From Paracoccus sulfuroxidans (GTDB lineage Bacteria > Pseudomonadota > Alphaproteobacteria > Rhodobacterales > Rhodobacteraceae), in contig NZ_VLKU01000002.1 in NCBI RefSeq assembly GCF_007830335.1, positions 248,001-312,000 on the forward strand: DNA of 64,000 nucleotides, written 5' to 3'. Below the pieces are notes generated by a model. It searched no databases, was not told where the DNA came from, and saw nothing but the letters and a program-made list of their open reading frames with translations. Below, in pieces: positions 17,263 through 27,238 of this stretch. How positions within the stretch are numbered: position 1 is the first letter of the stretch; each line of letters opens with the position of its first letter. Both the position numbers and the translations under genes were made by a program.

Positions 17263-18063
17263 ATGAGCGATGTTGACGACGACCGCGACACCCCCGTCAG
17301 GACCAGCGAAGCCGACCGGACCAGCTATACCCGCTTTGGCCCCCGGCCCGTTCCCGAAGGCCATCGCCCCCATGTCGACCGCCATGTCGGCCCCTATGAA
17401 TCGCGCCGCATTCCGCCCAGCGGGCCGGTCTCGCCCGATGGCTCGCGCCCTTGGCCCGCGCCGTCGAAGAACGGGCGGCTGCTGGTCTGGGGTGGCACGG
17501 CGGTTGCGGCTGCAGCGGTGACCGCTCTGGCGGTCCATCTGGGCCGCAGGCTGGGCGAGACGCTGCAGGATGACACGCCTGCGCCGACTGCGCACCGCAA
17601 GCCCTCTGCCCCGCCCCGCTTCGCCGAACTCAGCGAGGATGAGCGCGCGGCACTTCGCGCCCGCGCCCGCCGTGCGGCCCGCGCCGCGCAGGATGCCGTC
17701 GAGGAAGAGGCACCAAGGATGCGCCGCCCCCCTTCCCCGAAGATCCGCCGCCGCCGTCCCAAGGCCGATTTCTCCTCGGAGGTGAACCAGCGCACCCGCG
17801 ATCTGTCGCATGGCGTGGGCAATGTGATGAGCTCGCTGACAGCAGCGATGACGGGCTTCCGGGCGGTCGCCGGTCAGGCCGGGCATATCATGCGTGAATT
17901 CAACGATGCGGCCACGCTGATCGGTGGCTTCATGGGCCGGACCGCGCAGGCGGCGCGGGACGCTGCGGGCAAGGCCACGCGCGAGACCACGGATGCGGTG
18001 CGCGAGGCGGCGGATGACGTCGAGAAGAAGGTGCAGGAGGAACGCCGCACCCATCGGCTGTAA
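17263..18063 (+). CDS. Hypothetical membrane-anchored protein with charged N-terminus and amphipathic C-terminal helices
   Basis: I do not recognise a family. The 266-residue product starts MSDVDDDRDTPVRTSEADRT; AAAGGA sits 6 bases before the ATG at 17263, and an ATG at 17260 is equally possible. Residues 1-65 are polar and Pro-rich. One membrane helix (about 69-88, LLVWGGTAVAAAAVTALAVHLG) follows. Then come an Arg/Ala-rich helix with DERAALRARARRAARAAQDAVEEE, a basic RRPPSPKIRRRRPK patch, and a long Ala-rich amphipathic tail with repeated TAQAARDAAGKATRETTDAVREAADDVEKKV, reminiscent of apolipoprotein/LEA-type helices. It stands alone between two terminators. Confidence 0.75.
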   Translation: MSDVDDDRDTPVRTSEADRTSYTRFGPRPVPEGHRPHVDRHVGPYESRRIPPSGPVSPDGSRPWPAPSKNGRLLVWGGTAVAAAAVTALAVHLGRRLGETLQDDTPAPTAHRKPSAPPRFAELSEDERAALRARARRAARAAQDAVEEEAPRMRRPPSPKIRRRRPKADFSSEVNQRTRDLSHGVGNVMSSLTAAMTGFRAVAGQAGHIMREFNDAATLIGGFMGRTAQAARDAAGKATRETTDAVREAADDVEKKVQEERRTHRL

Positions 18064-18082
18064 CCCCATCACCCGAAACGAA

Positions 18083-18108
18083 AAAGGCCGCCCCTCGGGG
18101 CGGCCTTT
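18083..18108. terminator. Bidirectional terminator between the unknown membrane protein and tig
   Basis: AAAGGCCGCCCC and GGGGCGGCCTTT pair perfectly (12 pairs) around a two-base loop. On the minus strand it is followed by five T, so it ends tig; on the plus strand by TTTCC, so it can also end the preceding gene. Confidence 0.85.
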
Positions 18109-18129
18109 CCATTCCGGCTGGACGCGGGA

Positions 18130-19464
18130 TCAGACCTCGTCCAGAGCCTCGATGGCCTTTTCCAGATCTTCCTTGGAAACGGCCTTGTCCTTCACCTTGG
18201 CGCCTTCGACGATGTGGTCGATGACCTTGTCTTCAAAGATCGGGGCGCGCAGCTGCTGCTGGGCCTGCGGGTTCTGCTGAACGAATTCGAAGAACGCACG
18301 CTCCTGACCCGGGAACTGGCGGGCCTGACGCAGGACGGCCTGGGTCATTTCCTGATCCGAGACGGTCACTTCGGCCTTCTGGCCGATTTCGGCCAGCAGC
18401 AGGCCCAGACGCACGCGGCGTTCGGCCAGTTTCTTGTGCTCGTCGGTGGGCTCGATCTCGCCATGGTTATGGCCGTGATCGTCGGGGTGCTCTTCGTGGT
18501 ACAGCTGATGCGCGATCTGACCGGCTTCGGCCTCGACCAGCGCCTCGGGCAGCTCGAAGCTGACCAGTGCGTCCAGCTTGTCCAGCAGCGCACGCTTCAT
18601 CACCTGACGCGACGCGCCCGAGAGTTCGGCTTCCAGACGCTCACGGATCTGGCCCTTCAGCGCGTCAAGGCTTTCGGCGCCGAATTTCTTGGCCAGCTCA
18701 TCGTCCAGCTCGGCCGCTTTCGGGGCTTTGATGGCCTTGACCTTGGTCTCGAACACGGCGTCCTTGCCAGCCAGAGCCGGGTGGCCATAGTCGGCCGGGA
18801 ACTGCACCTTGACCTCGACGTCGTCGCCGACCTTGTGGCCGATCAGCTGGTCTTCAAAGCCCGGAATGAAAGAGCCCGAGCCCAGCACCAGCGGGTAATC
18901 CTCGGCGGTGCCGCCTTCGAAGGCTTCGCCATCGACCATGCCTTTGAAGTCGATCACGATCTGATCGTCCTTGGCGGCTTTGGCGCCCTTTTTCTTGTCG
19001 TCGAACGACTGGGCGTTCTTCGCCAGATTCTCCAGTGCCTCATCGACCTGCGCGTCTTCGGCCTTCACGACCAGACGCTCAAGCTCGACGCCCGACAGAT
19101 CGACCTCGGGGATGGCGGGCAGCGCTTCGTAGGTCACATCGACCACGACATCGTCGCCTTCTTTCCAGGTCTCGCCGTTGACCATTTCGATCTTCGGCTG
19201 CAGCGCAGGACGGTCACCCGATTTTTCCAGGTGCTCGCGCATGGCCTGGTCGATGGCTTCCTGCATCGCGTCACCCATGACGCGCTGGCCGAACTGCTTT
19301 TTCAGCAGCGCCATCGGCACTTTGCCCTTGCGGAAGCCCTTCATCTCGACTTCGGGCTGGGCTTCTTTCAGCTTCGCATCCACCTGAGCGGCCAGATCGG
19401 CGGCCGGCAGGGTGAATTGATAGCCGCGCTTCAGCCCTTCGTTCTGGGTTTCCTTGACCTGCAT
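18130..19464 (-). CDS. tig: Trigger factor (ribosome-associated chaperone and prolyl isomerase)
   Basis: Trigger factor meets nascent chains at the ribosome exit. The 444-residue protein begins [17 protein letters not shown]. The N-terminal ribosome-binding domain holds the GFRKGKVP signature (about residues 43-50). The FKBP-type domain is about 160-245 ([19 protein letters not shown]...PGFEDQLIG), and the C-terminal chaperone arms follow. A His-rich insertion ([14 protein letters not shown], about 318-331) interrupts one arm and could bind metal. The ATG at 19464 follows GAAGGAAGACAG; the longer frame runs back into the tRNA gene. Confidence 0.96.
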   Translation of the reverse strand: MQVKETQNEGLKRGYQFTLPAADLAAQVDAKLKEAQPEVEMKGFRKGKVPMALLKKQFGQRVMGDAMQEAIDQAMREHLEKSGDRPALQPKIEMVNGETWKEGDDVVVDVTYEALPAIPEVDLSGVELERLVVKAEDAQVDEALENLAKNAQSFDDKKKGAKAAKDDQIVIDFKGMVDGEAFEGGTAEDYPLVLGSGSFIPGFEDQLIGHKVGDDVEVKVQFPADYGHPALAGKDAVFETKVKAIKAPKAAELDDELAKKFGAESLDALKGQIRERLEAELSGASRQVMKRALLDKLDALVSFELPEALVEAEAGQIAHQLYHEEHPDDHGHNHGEIEPTDEHKKLAERRVRLGLLLAEIGQKAEVTVSDQEMTQAVLRQARQFPGQERAFFEFVQQNPQAQQQLRAPIFEDKVIDHIVEGAKVKDKAVSKEDLEKAIEALDEV

Positions 19465-19485
19465 CTGTCTTCCTTCATCCAACCA

Positions 19486-19570
19486 TGGTGCGGGTGGAGG
19501 GACTTGAACCCCCACGCCTTGCGGCGCCAGAACCTAAATCTGGTGCGTCTGCCAATTTCGCCACACCCGC
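19486..19570 (-). tRNA. tRNA-Leu (anticodon UAG)
   Basis: Read on the minus strand, the acceptor GCGGGTG pairs with CACCCGC, followed by discriminator A and an encoded CCA. The anticodon stem is CCAGA/TCTGG with loop TTTAGGT, giving anticodon UAG, which reads CUA and related leucine codons. A long variable arm (CGCCGCAAGGCG) confirms a class II tRNA, and the T arm GGGGGTTCAAGTCCCTC is standard. It is 85 bases long and ends 21 bases before the tig start on the same strand, so the two may share a transcript. Confidence 0.97.
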
Positions 19571-19656
19571 ATTATCACTCGGACGGAAGCCCCGGGCTCC
19601 GTCGTCGAATTCGCGCCGTCTTAGCAAAGCCCGCCCCGCAACGCGAGAGGGAATCG

Positions 19657-21366
19657 TCACAAGCCCAGCCCGCGAAACACGGCGGGCAACTGGTCGGGCA
19701 GGTCGTCGGCAATCAGCCCCGGCCCGAAGCTGCGCGCCGCCGCCGCATGAAGCGCCGCGCCCAGAGTTGCGGCCCGAAACGCAGGCCAGCCCCGCGCCAT
19801 CAGCCCGGCGATGATCCCGGCCAGAACATCCCCCGACCCCGCAGTCGCAAGCCAGGGTGCGGCCGCGTCATAAGAGGCCGCGTGCACATGCACCGTGCCA
19901 TTGGCATCGGCGATGACGGTATCGGGACCTTTCAACAAAATGACACAGCCCGCCCGCCTGGCCGCATCCCGCACGGCGTCGAGTTTCGAATAGAGAGGTC
20001 CGCGTTCGGCAGCCAGCGCCGCGCGATATTCCGCGTCCTGTGCCAGCATGCGGGCCATTTCTTCGCCCTTGACCTGACCGAGCGTATGCTGATCGAAAGG
20101 CGGCTGAGGACCGGCCAGCTTTGCCGCAATATCGGGGAAAATCCGGGCAAACTCACCCATATGCGGCGTCAGGACCAAGTGGCTGTGAAGCCCCTCCAGC
20201 GGGGCCTTTCGCTGCGACAGCGCCGTCAACGCATCCGCATCCAGCACGCAGGGCCGCCGGGTTTCCAGCAGCGCGGGAAGCAGGGCTTTTGCCCTCTCCA
20301 CGCCGCAGCCCGGCCCCAGCAGCACCGCCGTGATGCGCCTGTCCTCAAGCCGCCGCGCCAGATCATCGGCGGTATCGACGGCGCGGCGCATCAGAGCATC
20401 CGGCGGCAGCGCATGTTCGATCAGCGCATCCTGCGGCGGGGCAATCGTCACCAGCCCCGCGCCGACCCGCAGCGCCGCCCGCGCCGAGAGCCGCGCAGCG
20501 CCCCCCTGCCCCGCGCCTCCGGCGACGACCAGCGCATGCCCATGGCTGAATTTGTGACCATCCGAGAGCTTGGCCAGATCCTCCGGCCTGATCGCAAACA
20601 GATCATGCGATTCGCGCGCGAAGGAGGGTCCCGAGACGCGCGTAACCTGGCCGGGATGAAGCGGCGGGTTGCGGCCCATTCTTGGCCAGTTCAGCCCGAT
20701 ATCTGCAACGACCAGTTCTCCGCATAGCTCCGGGCCTTGCGCCAGCACATGCCCGACCCGAGGGCTGTCGAAGGTCACGGTCAGGGCGGCACGCGGAGAG
20801 AACAGCGTGTCCGCTGATCCGCCCAGCATCCGGCCACTGTCGAGACAAAGCCCGCTTGGCCCATCGATGGCCACCAATCGCTTGCTGAAAAACCCCCAAT
20901 CCCCGCCCGAGCCGCCAAGATAGCCCACTGTTTCAAGCAGTTCGCCTTCCAGCGGTCGCGTCAGCCCCGTTCCGGAGATCGCATCGACATAGACATCTGC
21001 ACTCTTCCGACGCAGGACACCCTCATTCAACGCCTCGACCGGCCCGATCTCCAGCCACCGCCGCTTCATCACGGCAGCATCGGGCGGCGGCGTGTTGTCC
21101 ATTCCCAACACCCGCACCTGCCAGCCCGCCTCATTGAGAAGCCGCGCCACGACATAGCCGTCGCCACCATTGTTGCCCGGACCGCACATCACACAGGCAC
21201 GGGCAGGCTTCGGCCAGCGCAGCCGGATCTCTCCGGCGACGGCGGCCCCCGCCCGTTCCATCAGTTCCAGCCCCGAGGCGATGCCGCTGTCCATCGCCCA
21301 CCGCTCGACCGCCCGAATCTGGGCAGAGGTCAGGATCTCGCGGCTTCCAAACATGTCACTGCCCAT
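19657..21366 (-). CDS. nnr: Bifunctional NAD(P)H-hydrate epimerase / ADP-dependent dehydratase
   Basis: Repairs hydrated NADH and NADPH: the N-terminal YjeF_N domain epimerises, the C-terminal ribokinase-like domain dehydrates using ADP. The 569-residue fusion has CGPGNNGGDGYVVARLL (about residues 61-77), the epimerase signature, and GTGLTRPLEG downstream. The C-terminal half contains LVVAGGAGQGGAARLSARAALRVGAGLV, TPHMGEFARI and the terminal GSGDVLAGIIAGL nucleotide site. Start at 21366 (MGSDMFGSREIL), or at the Met four residues later. It is divergent from glnB across 138 bases. Confidence 0.94.
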   Translation of the reverse strand: MGSDMFGSREILTSAQIRAVERWAMDSGIASGLELMERAGAAVAGEIRLRWPKPARACVMCGPGNNGGDGYVVARLLNEAGWQVRVLGMDNTPPPDAAVMKRRWLEIGPVEALNEGVLRRKSADVYVDAISGTGLTRPLEGELLETVGYLGGSGGDWGFFSKRLVAIDGPSGLCLDSGRMLGGSADTLFSPRAALTVTFDSPRVGHVLAQGPELCGELVVADIGLNWPRMGRNPPLHPGQVTRVSGPSFARESHDLFAIRPEDLAKLSDGHKFSHGHALVVAGGAGQGGAARLSARAALRVGAGLVTIAPPQDALIEHALPPDALMRRAVDTADDLARRLEDRRITAVLLGPGCGVERAKALLPALLETRRPCVLDADALTALSQRKAPLEGLHSHLVLTPHMGEFARIFPDIAAKLAGPQPPFDQHTLGQVKGEEMARMLAQDAEYRAALAAERGPLYSKLDAVRDAARRAGCVILLKGPDTVIADANGTVHVHAASYDAAAPWLATAGSGDVLAGIIAGLMARGWPAFRAATLGAALHAAAARSFGPGLIADDLPDQLPAVFRGLGL

Positions 21367-21390
21367 ATTTTAATCACTCAGCCCAATTAA

Positions 21391-21843
<453 letters not shown>

Positions 21844-21891
21844 AATTCTGGAATTTGAACCGGCTCTGCCCGGACTATCAGGAAGGAAAAA

Positions 21892-23304
21892 ATGACCAAA
21901 ACCGTCAAAGACGTTCTGGATCAGATCAAGGAAGAAGGCATCGAGTATGTCGATGTCCGTTTCACCGATCCGAAGGGCAAGCTGCAGCACGTCACGCTGG
22001 TCTCGGACCTCGTGGATGAGGATTTCTTCGAAGAAGGCTTCATGTTCGACGGCTCGTCGATTGCGGGCTGGAAGTCGATCGACCAGTCCGACATGAAACT
22101 GATGCCCGATCCGACCTCGGTCTATCTGGACCCGTTCTATGCCGAAAAGACCCTCTGCGTGCATTGCGACGTGGCCGAGCCCGACACCGGCGAGGCCTAT
22201 TCCCGCGACCCGCGCGGCACCGCCAAGAAGGCCGAGGCCTATCTGAAGGCGACCGGCATCGGCGACACCACCTATTTCGGCCCCGAGGCCGAGTTCTTCC
22301 TGTTCGACGACGTCCGCTATTCGGTCTCGCCCCAGAAGGTCAGCTTCGAGCTGGACAGCCACGACGCCGCCTGGAACACCGATACCGTCTATGAGCACGG
22401 CAACCAGGGTCACCGCGCGCCGCACAAGGGCGGCTATTTCCCGGTGAACCCCATCGACGCCGCCCAAGACATCCGCGGCGAAATGCTGTCGACGATGAAG
22501 CGCATGGGTATCCGTGTCGACAAGCACCACCACGAGGTCGCCACCGCCCAGCACGAGCTTGGCATGATCTTCGGCGGCCTGGTCGAGCAAGCCGACAACA
22601 TCCAGAAATACAAATACGTCATCCACAACGTCGCCGCCGCCTATGGCAAATCGGCGACCTTCATGCCCAAGCCCATGAAGGGCGACAACGGCTCGGGGAT
22701 GCACGTCAACATGTCGATCTGGAAGGGCGGCAAGCCGCTGTTCTCGGGCGATAAATATGCCGACCTGTCGCAGGAAGCACTGTGGTTCATCGGTGGCATC
22801 CTGAAGCATGCGAAGGCGCTGAACGCGCTGACGAACCCCTCGACCAACAGCTACAAGCGCCTGATCCCCGGCTTCGAGGCCCCCGTTCTGCGCGCCTATT
22901 CGGCCCGCAACCGCTCGGGCGCGGTGCGTATCCCGTGGACGGAATCGCCCAAAGCCAAGCGCGTCGAGGCCCGCTTCCCCGATCCGGCGGCGAACCCCTA
23001 TCTGGCCTTCGCAGCCCTGCTGATGGCCGGCATCGACGGCATCAAGAACAAGATCGACCCAGGCCCCGCCTCGGACAAGGACCTCTACGATCTGCCGCCG
23101 GAAGAACTGGCCGAGATCCCGACCGTCTGCGGTTCGCTGCGTGAGGCGCTGGAAGAGCTGGAGAAGGACATGGACTTCCTCGTCGCCGGTGACGTCTTCA
23201 CCCGCGACCAGCTTGAAAGCTACATCAAGCTGAAATGGGAAGAGGTCTATGCCTATGAGCACACCCCGCATCCCATTGAATATGCGATGTATTACAGCTG
23301 CTGA
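21892..23304 (+). CDS. glnA: Glutamine synthetase type I
   Basis: Makes glutamine from glutamate, ammonia and ATP as a cytoplasmic dodecamer. The 470-residue length and motifs fit GSI-beta: [17 protein letters not shown] near the N-terminus, [29 protein letters not shown] (ATP-binding region) and [17 protein letters not shown]. The adenylylation tyrosine is Tyr399 in [10 protein letters not shown], so GlnE control is expected. GAAGGAAAAA precedes the ATG. It is followed by a terminator that marks the left edge of a compositionally different gene. Confidence 0.98.
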   Translation: MTKTVKDVLDQIKEEGIEYVDVRFTDPKGKLQHVTLVSDLVDEDFFEEGFMFDGSSIAGWKSIDQSDMKLMPDPTSVYLDPFYAEKTLCVHCDVAEPDTGEAYSRDPRGTAKKAEAYLKATGIGDTTYFGPEAEFFLFDDVRYSVSPQKVSFELDSHDAAWNTDTVYEHGNQGHRAPHKGGYFPVNPIDAAQDIRGEMLSTMKRMGIRVDKHHHEVATAQHELGMIFGGLVEQADNIQKYKYVIHNVAAAYGKSATFMPKPMKGDNGSGMHVNMSIWKGGKPLFSGDKYADLSQEALWFIGGILKHAKALNALTNPSTNSYKRLIPGFEAPVLRAYSARNRSGAVRIPWTESPKAKRVEARFPDPAANPYLAFAALLMAGIDGIKNKIDPGPASDKDLYDLPPEELAEIPTVCGSLREALEELEKDMDFLVAGDVFTRDQLESYIKLKWEEVYAYEHTPHPIEYAMYYSC

Positions 23305-23334
23305 TCGAAGCAGCTAGGTGATAGTGAAGGATAG

Positions 23335-23360
23335 AGCCGCCTGAAAGGGCGGCTTTTTTT
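23335..23360 (+). terminator. Rho-independent terminator after glnA
   Basis: AGCCGCC-TGAAAG-GGCGGCT makes a seven-pair stem followed by a run of seven T. It lies 30 bases past the glnA stop. Confidence 0.9.
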
Positions 23361-23432
23361 CTTGCCTTCATCGTGCGAACTCTGACATTAAGTGAATATC
23401 AATTGCATTTTCCAATTTAAGGACAATCCCAG

Positions 23433-24914
23433 ATGAGTTCTGCCGATCTCAACAATATTGATAGCTTTGGCAGTGTATCTGCGGAAGATGATAATATATT
23501 GCTGGACTATTTCATTTCAACCGATTCAGTAAAGCGTGTCCGAGATGGCGGAGCATTTATTGTACTCGGGCGAAAGGGATCTGGGAAAACTGCCATTGTT
23601 AGGCACTTCACTGAAGGAGTTGACAAGCAACGCTCACGTGCTCTCAATTTAAGAAACTATCCGTGGAATGTGCATGCGTCTCGGATAGACCGAGGCGCCG
23701 ACGCCGTAGACGCGTATGTAGCGTCATGGCGTTACTTGGTAGCGATCGAGCTGGCTGTGTGGGCTCTAGAAAAGTCAAGACACAATCCCAACGCCCATCA
23801 AAAGCCGCTCATCGATTTTCTTACAGAAAATTATGGCGGACCTCACCCCAACTTAAGTGATATCATACGACCAAAGACTTTAAAAACAAAGGGGTTTATT
23901 TTCAACCCTCAGATTCTGGGAAACTCCTTGGGGTCAATTGATCTAGAGCGCGGTGATAAAAATAAAGATCTGGGACTGGAATTAGAAACATTAACAAGCG
24001 CCCTACTCAAAAGCGCCACAACCATTATTAAAGAGATCAACCTAGGTGAGTTTCTTTTGCACTTTGATGAGCTCGACGCCGGACTAGACAACCTTGACGA
24101 TACGCGCAAAAGAATGGTTGTGGGGCTAATTCTCGCACTTCGCAATCTTCGTCGCGATTTTCGAGATATGGAAGTCGATGTGAAGCCGATTCTGTATCTT
24201 AGGACGGACATTTGGGACGACTTAGCATTCTCTGACAAAAATAAAATCACGCAGAGCTTGGCGGAAACTATAGAATGGAATCCTGACACACTCAAACAGC
24301 TAGTAGAAGAGCGATTGAAGGCGAAGTTCAACACCCCTACAGCTTGGGAAGATGTAATCGACAATCAATTAATGCGTGGCTCTCAACCTAAATGGAACCA
24401 CATAATCTCCAGGACATTGAAACGCCCTAGAGATGTTATTCAGTTTCTCAACATCGCATTAAAAGTAGCGAAGAGAAGACAAGATGCGATCAAGCTAAAA
24501 ACACAGATCAACGAACCGCTGAAATTTCAAAACAAGGATATAGTCAACTCAAGACCAGATTACTCCGCATATCTAAAAAAAGAACTGGATGATGAAATCC
24601 TTCCCCACTGGCCAAAATGGGATGAAGCTATGCAGGCTATCTCGAAGATCGGCACCGAAACCTTTAGCTTGGAGATATTTGATGCTGAGTATGCGCTTAG
24701 AAAGTCTACAGCCAATCCATTTACGATGGCCGACGCATTAAAGTCCTTACATAAATTCTCGACGATCGGCTATCGCACTCGTAGTGGATATGGCGGCTCG
24801 AAATGGGTTTTTATGTATGAGGAACCCGATCGAGGCTGGGACGCGCATGCGACACAGTTTAAAGTACACCCAGGCCTCAAAGAGCACGCTGGACTGCGCG
24901 AAGGCAGAAAGTAA
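23433..24914 (+). CDS. P-loop/AAA+ ATPase resembling the Sll1717 family, AT-rich, likely acquired
   Basis: A 493-residue soluble ATPase. Walker A is GRKGSGKT (about residues 47-54) and Walker B is LLHFDELD (about 206-213). Next come an arginine-containing LYLRTDIWDDLAFSDKNK block and a sensor-2-like TLKRPRDVIQFLN. The C-terminal part (about 405-493) looks like a winged helix (ALKSLHKFSTIGYRTRSGYGG) ending in FKVHPGL. This pattern fits P-loop ATPases of the Sll1717 type, related to ORC/STAND ATPases; substrate unknown. GC content is far below the neighbours: three sampled 60-base lines give 35, 50 and 37%, against 65% for one in glnA. Codon use is AT-rich. It is a single gene between terminators. 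Confidence 0.85.
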   Translation: MSSADLNNIDSFGSVSAEDDNILLDYFISTDSVKRVRDGGAFIVLGRKGSGKTAIVRHFTEGVDKQRSRALNLRNYPWNVHASRIDRGADAVDAYVASWRYLVAIELAVWALEKSRHNPNAHQKPLIDFLTENYGGPHPNLSDIIRPKTLKTKGFIFNPQILGNSLGSIDLERGDKNKDLGLELETLTSALLKSATTIIKEINLGEFLLHFDELDAGLDNLDDTRKRMVVGLILALRNLRRDFRDMEVDVKPILYLRTDIWDDLAFSDKNKITQSLAETIEWNPDTLKQLVEERLKAKFNTPTAWEDVIDNQLMRGSQPKWNHIISRTLKRPRDVIQFLNIALKVAKRRQDAIKLKTQINEPLKFQNKDIVNSRPDYSAYLKKELDDEILPHWPKWDEAMQAISKIGTETFSLEIFDAEYALRKSTANPFTMADALKSLHKFSTIGYRTRSGYGGSKWVFMYEEPDRGWDAHATQFKVHPGLKEHAGLREGRK

Positions 24915-24920
24915 CGCTCT

Positions 24921-24939
24921 TGCCTTTTTAGGCATTTTT
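24921..24939 (+). terminator. Terminator after the AT-rich ATPase gene
   Basis: TGCCT-TTTT-AGGCA followed by TTTTTC begins 7 bases after the stop codon. The stem is short (five pairs), so strength is uncertain. Confidence 0.6.
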
Positions 24940-24970
24940 CAAATACAAAAGGCGCGCTATAGAGGCTCCC

Positions 24971-25756
24971 TCACGCCGCCTCTCTGATCGGCCACTCCTC
25001 CAGCGCCACCCGCTGTTCCTCCGTCAGATCCCCCGGCTCCACCACCGAGGTATGGATCGAGAACACCACCGCTCCGGTCTCGGGCAAGCGAAACAGGCAC
25101 TGCCGCTCGACCCGGATGAAGGGCAGTTCGCTATCGGGCACGCGCCCCTGTTCTTCGGCTCTGGGATTGTGCAGCGGGGCATTGGAATGATGCGCCGTGC
25201 CGCGCAGAAGGCCCAGGCCGGGACGGATGCCGTCCAGAAGGCGCTGAACGCGCGTGCCGACGTCTTCGGTGTATTTCTCGACGGGCTTGTGAATGCGCAT
25301 CATCGGGCGGCCGAATTTCTGCGCCAGCGTCCAGCCCGCAGGGAAGCAAAGGACCGCGCCGCCAAGAATATGCTCGCCCGCATCCCCAGGCATCATCAGA
25401 CACAGGTCTTCAGCCACCAACCGGCCAAGGGTCATCAGCGGCTGGTCGCGATCCGCCCTGACCACGCCTCCATCAGGGCGGCGAATGACCGGCCCGTTCT
25501 CGTACCCATGTGCGGGCAGGAGGTTCAGGATCTTGTCGTAAAGCTCACGCGCGGCATCCACGGCGGCATCGGCCAGCCGGTGCACATCCTCGCCGCGCTC
25601 GGTCAGCAGTTTCTCCCGCAGCGCCATCTGGGCCGCAAAGGCGTCATCCTGCAAAAGCCAATCCGCCTCGGCCACCGGAATCACCCCGAGCAGGCGACGC
25701 GTCCGCGCATCGACCCAAGGCGCGAATTTCAGGCTTTTCTGACGAATATCGCTCAT
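24971..25756 (-). CDS. Heme-dependent oxidative N-demethylase family protein (DUF3445)
   Basis: A 261-residue protein of the DUF3445 family, whose characterised members are heme-containing oxygenases that remove N-methyl groups (dimethylamine-type or related substrates). The family blocks are FAPWVDARTRRLLGVIPV near the N-terminus, EDLCLMMPGDAGEHILGGAVLCFPAGWTLAQKFGRPMMRIHKPV in the middle and RVERQCLFRLPETGAVVFSIHTSVV near the end. The ATG at 25756 follows GGGGGAGCGA; a longer frame to 25804 has no such site. It is divergent from purB across about 100 bases. The substrate in this organism is not shown by context. Confidence 0.82.
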   Translation of the reverse strand: MSDIRQKSLKFAPWVDARTRRLLGVIPVAEADWLLQDDAFAAQMALREKLLTERGEDVHRLADAAVDAARELYDKILNLLPAHGYENGPVIRRPDGGVVRADRDQPLMTLGRLVAEDLCLMMPGDAGEHILGGAVLCFPAGWTLAQKFGRPMMRIHKPVEKYTEDVGTRVQRLLDGIRPGLGLLRGTAHHSNAPLHNPRAEEQGRVPDSELPFIRVERQCLFRLPETGAVVFSIHTSVVEPGDLTEEQRVALEEWPIREAA

Positions 25757-25858
25757 TCGCTCCCCCGTTTCCGCTAGTCTTGCCGATCGCATTTCCGCTG
25801 CCAAGGTTGCCTGAGGCCCCCGCGCGCGTTAAAGCCCAGTCAACCAAGGAGGCTGCCC

Positions 25859-27175
<1,317 letters not shown>

Positions 27176-27203
27176 ACCGGCTGTTAGTCATTAGATGCGA
27201 GAT

Positions 27204-27237
27204 TGCCCCCAAAGACGACTGACTCTGGGGGCATTTT
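27204..27237 (+). terminator. Terminator after purB, overlapping the leader of the FliG-like gene
   Basis: TGCCCCCA and TGGGGGCA pair perfectly (eight pairs) around a 14-base loop, followed by TTTT. The hairpin ends only two bases before the T-run and the next ATG at 27239, so it may also sequester the ribosome site (GGGGG) of that gene. Confidence 0.65.
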
Positions 27238-27238
27238 C

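Noticed and set aside
18214..20727. An 837-residue plus-strand open frame across tig, the tRNA-Leu gene and nnr
   Set aside because: It runs through a tRNA gene and is antisense to two clear genes; composition is that of a shadow frame.
23335..23432. Integrase or tRNA attachment site next to the AT-rich gene
   Set aside because: There is no tRNA fragment and no integrase gene; only a short direct repeat is present.
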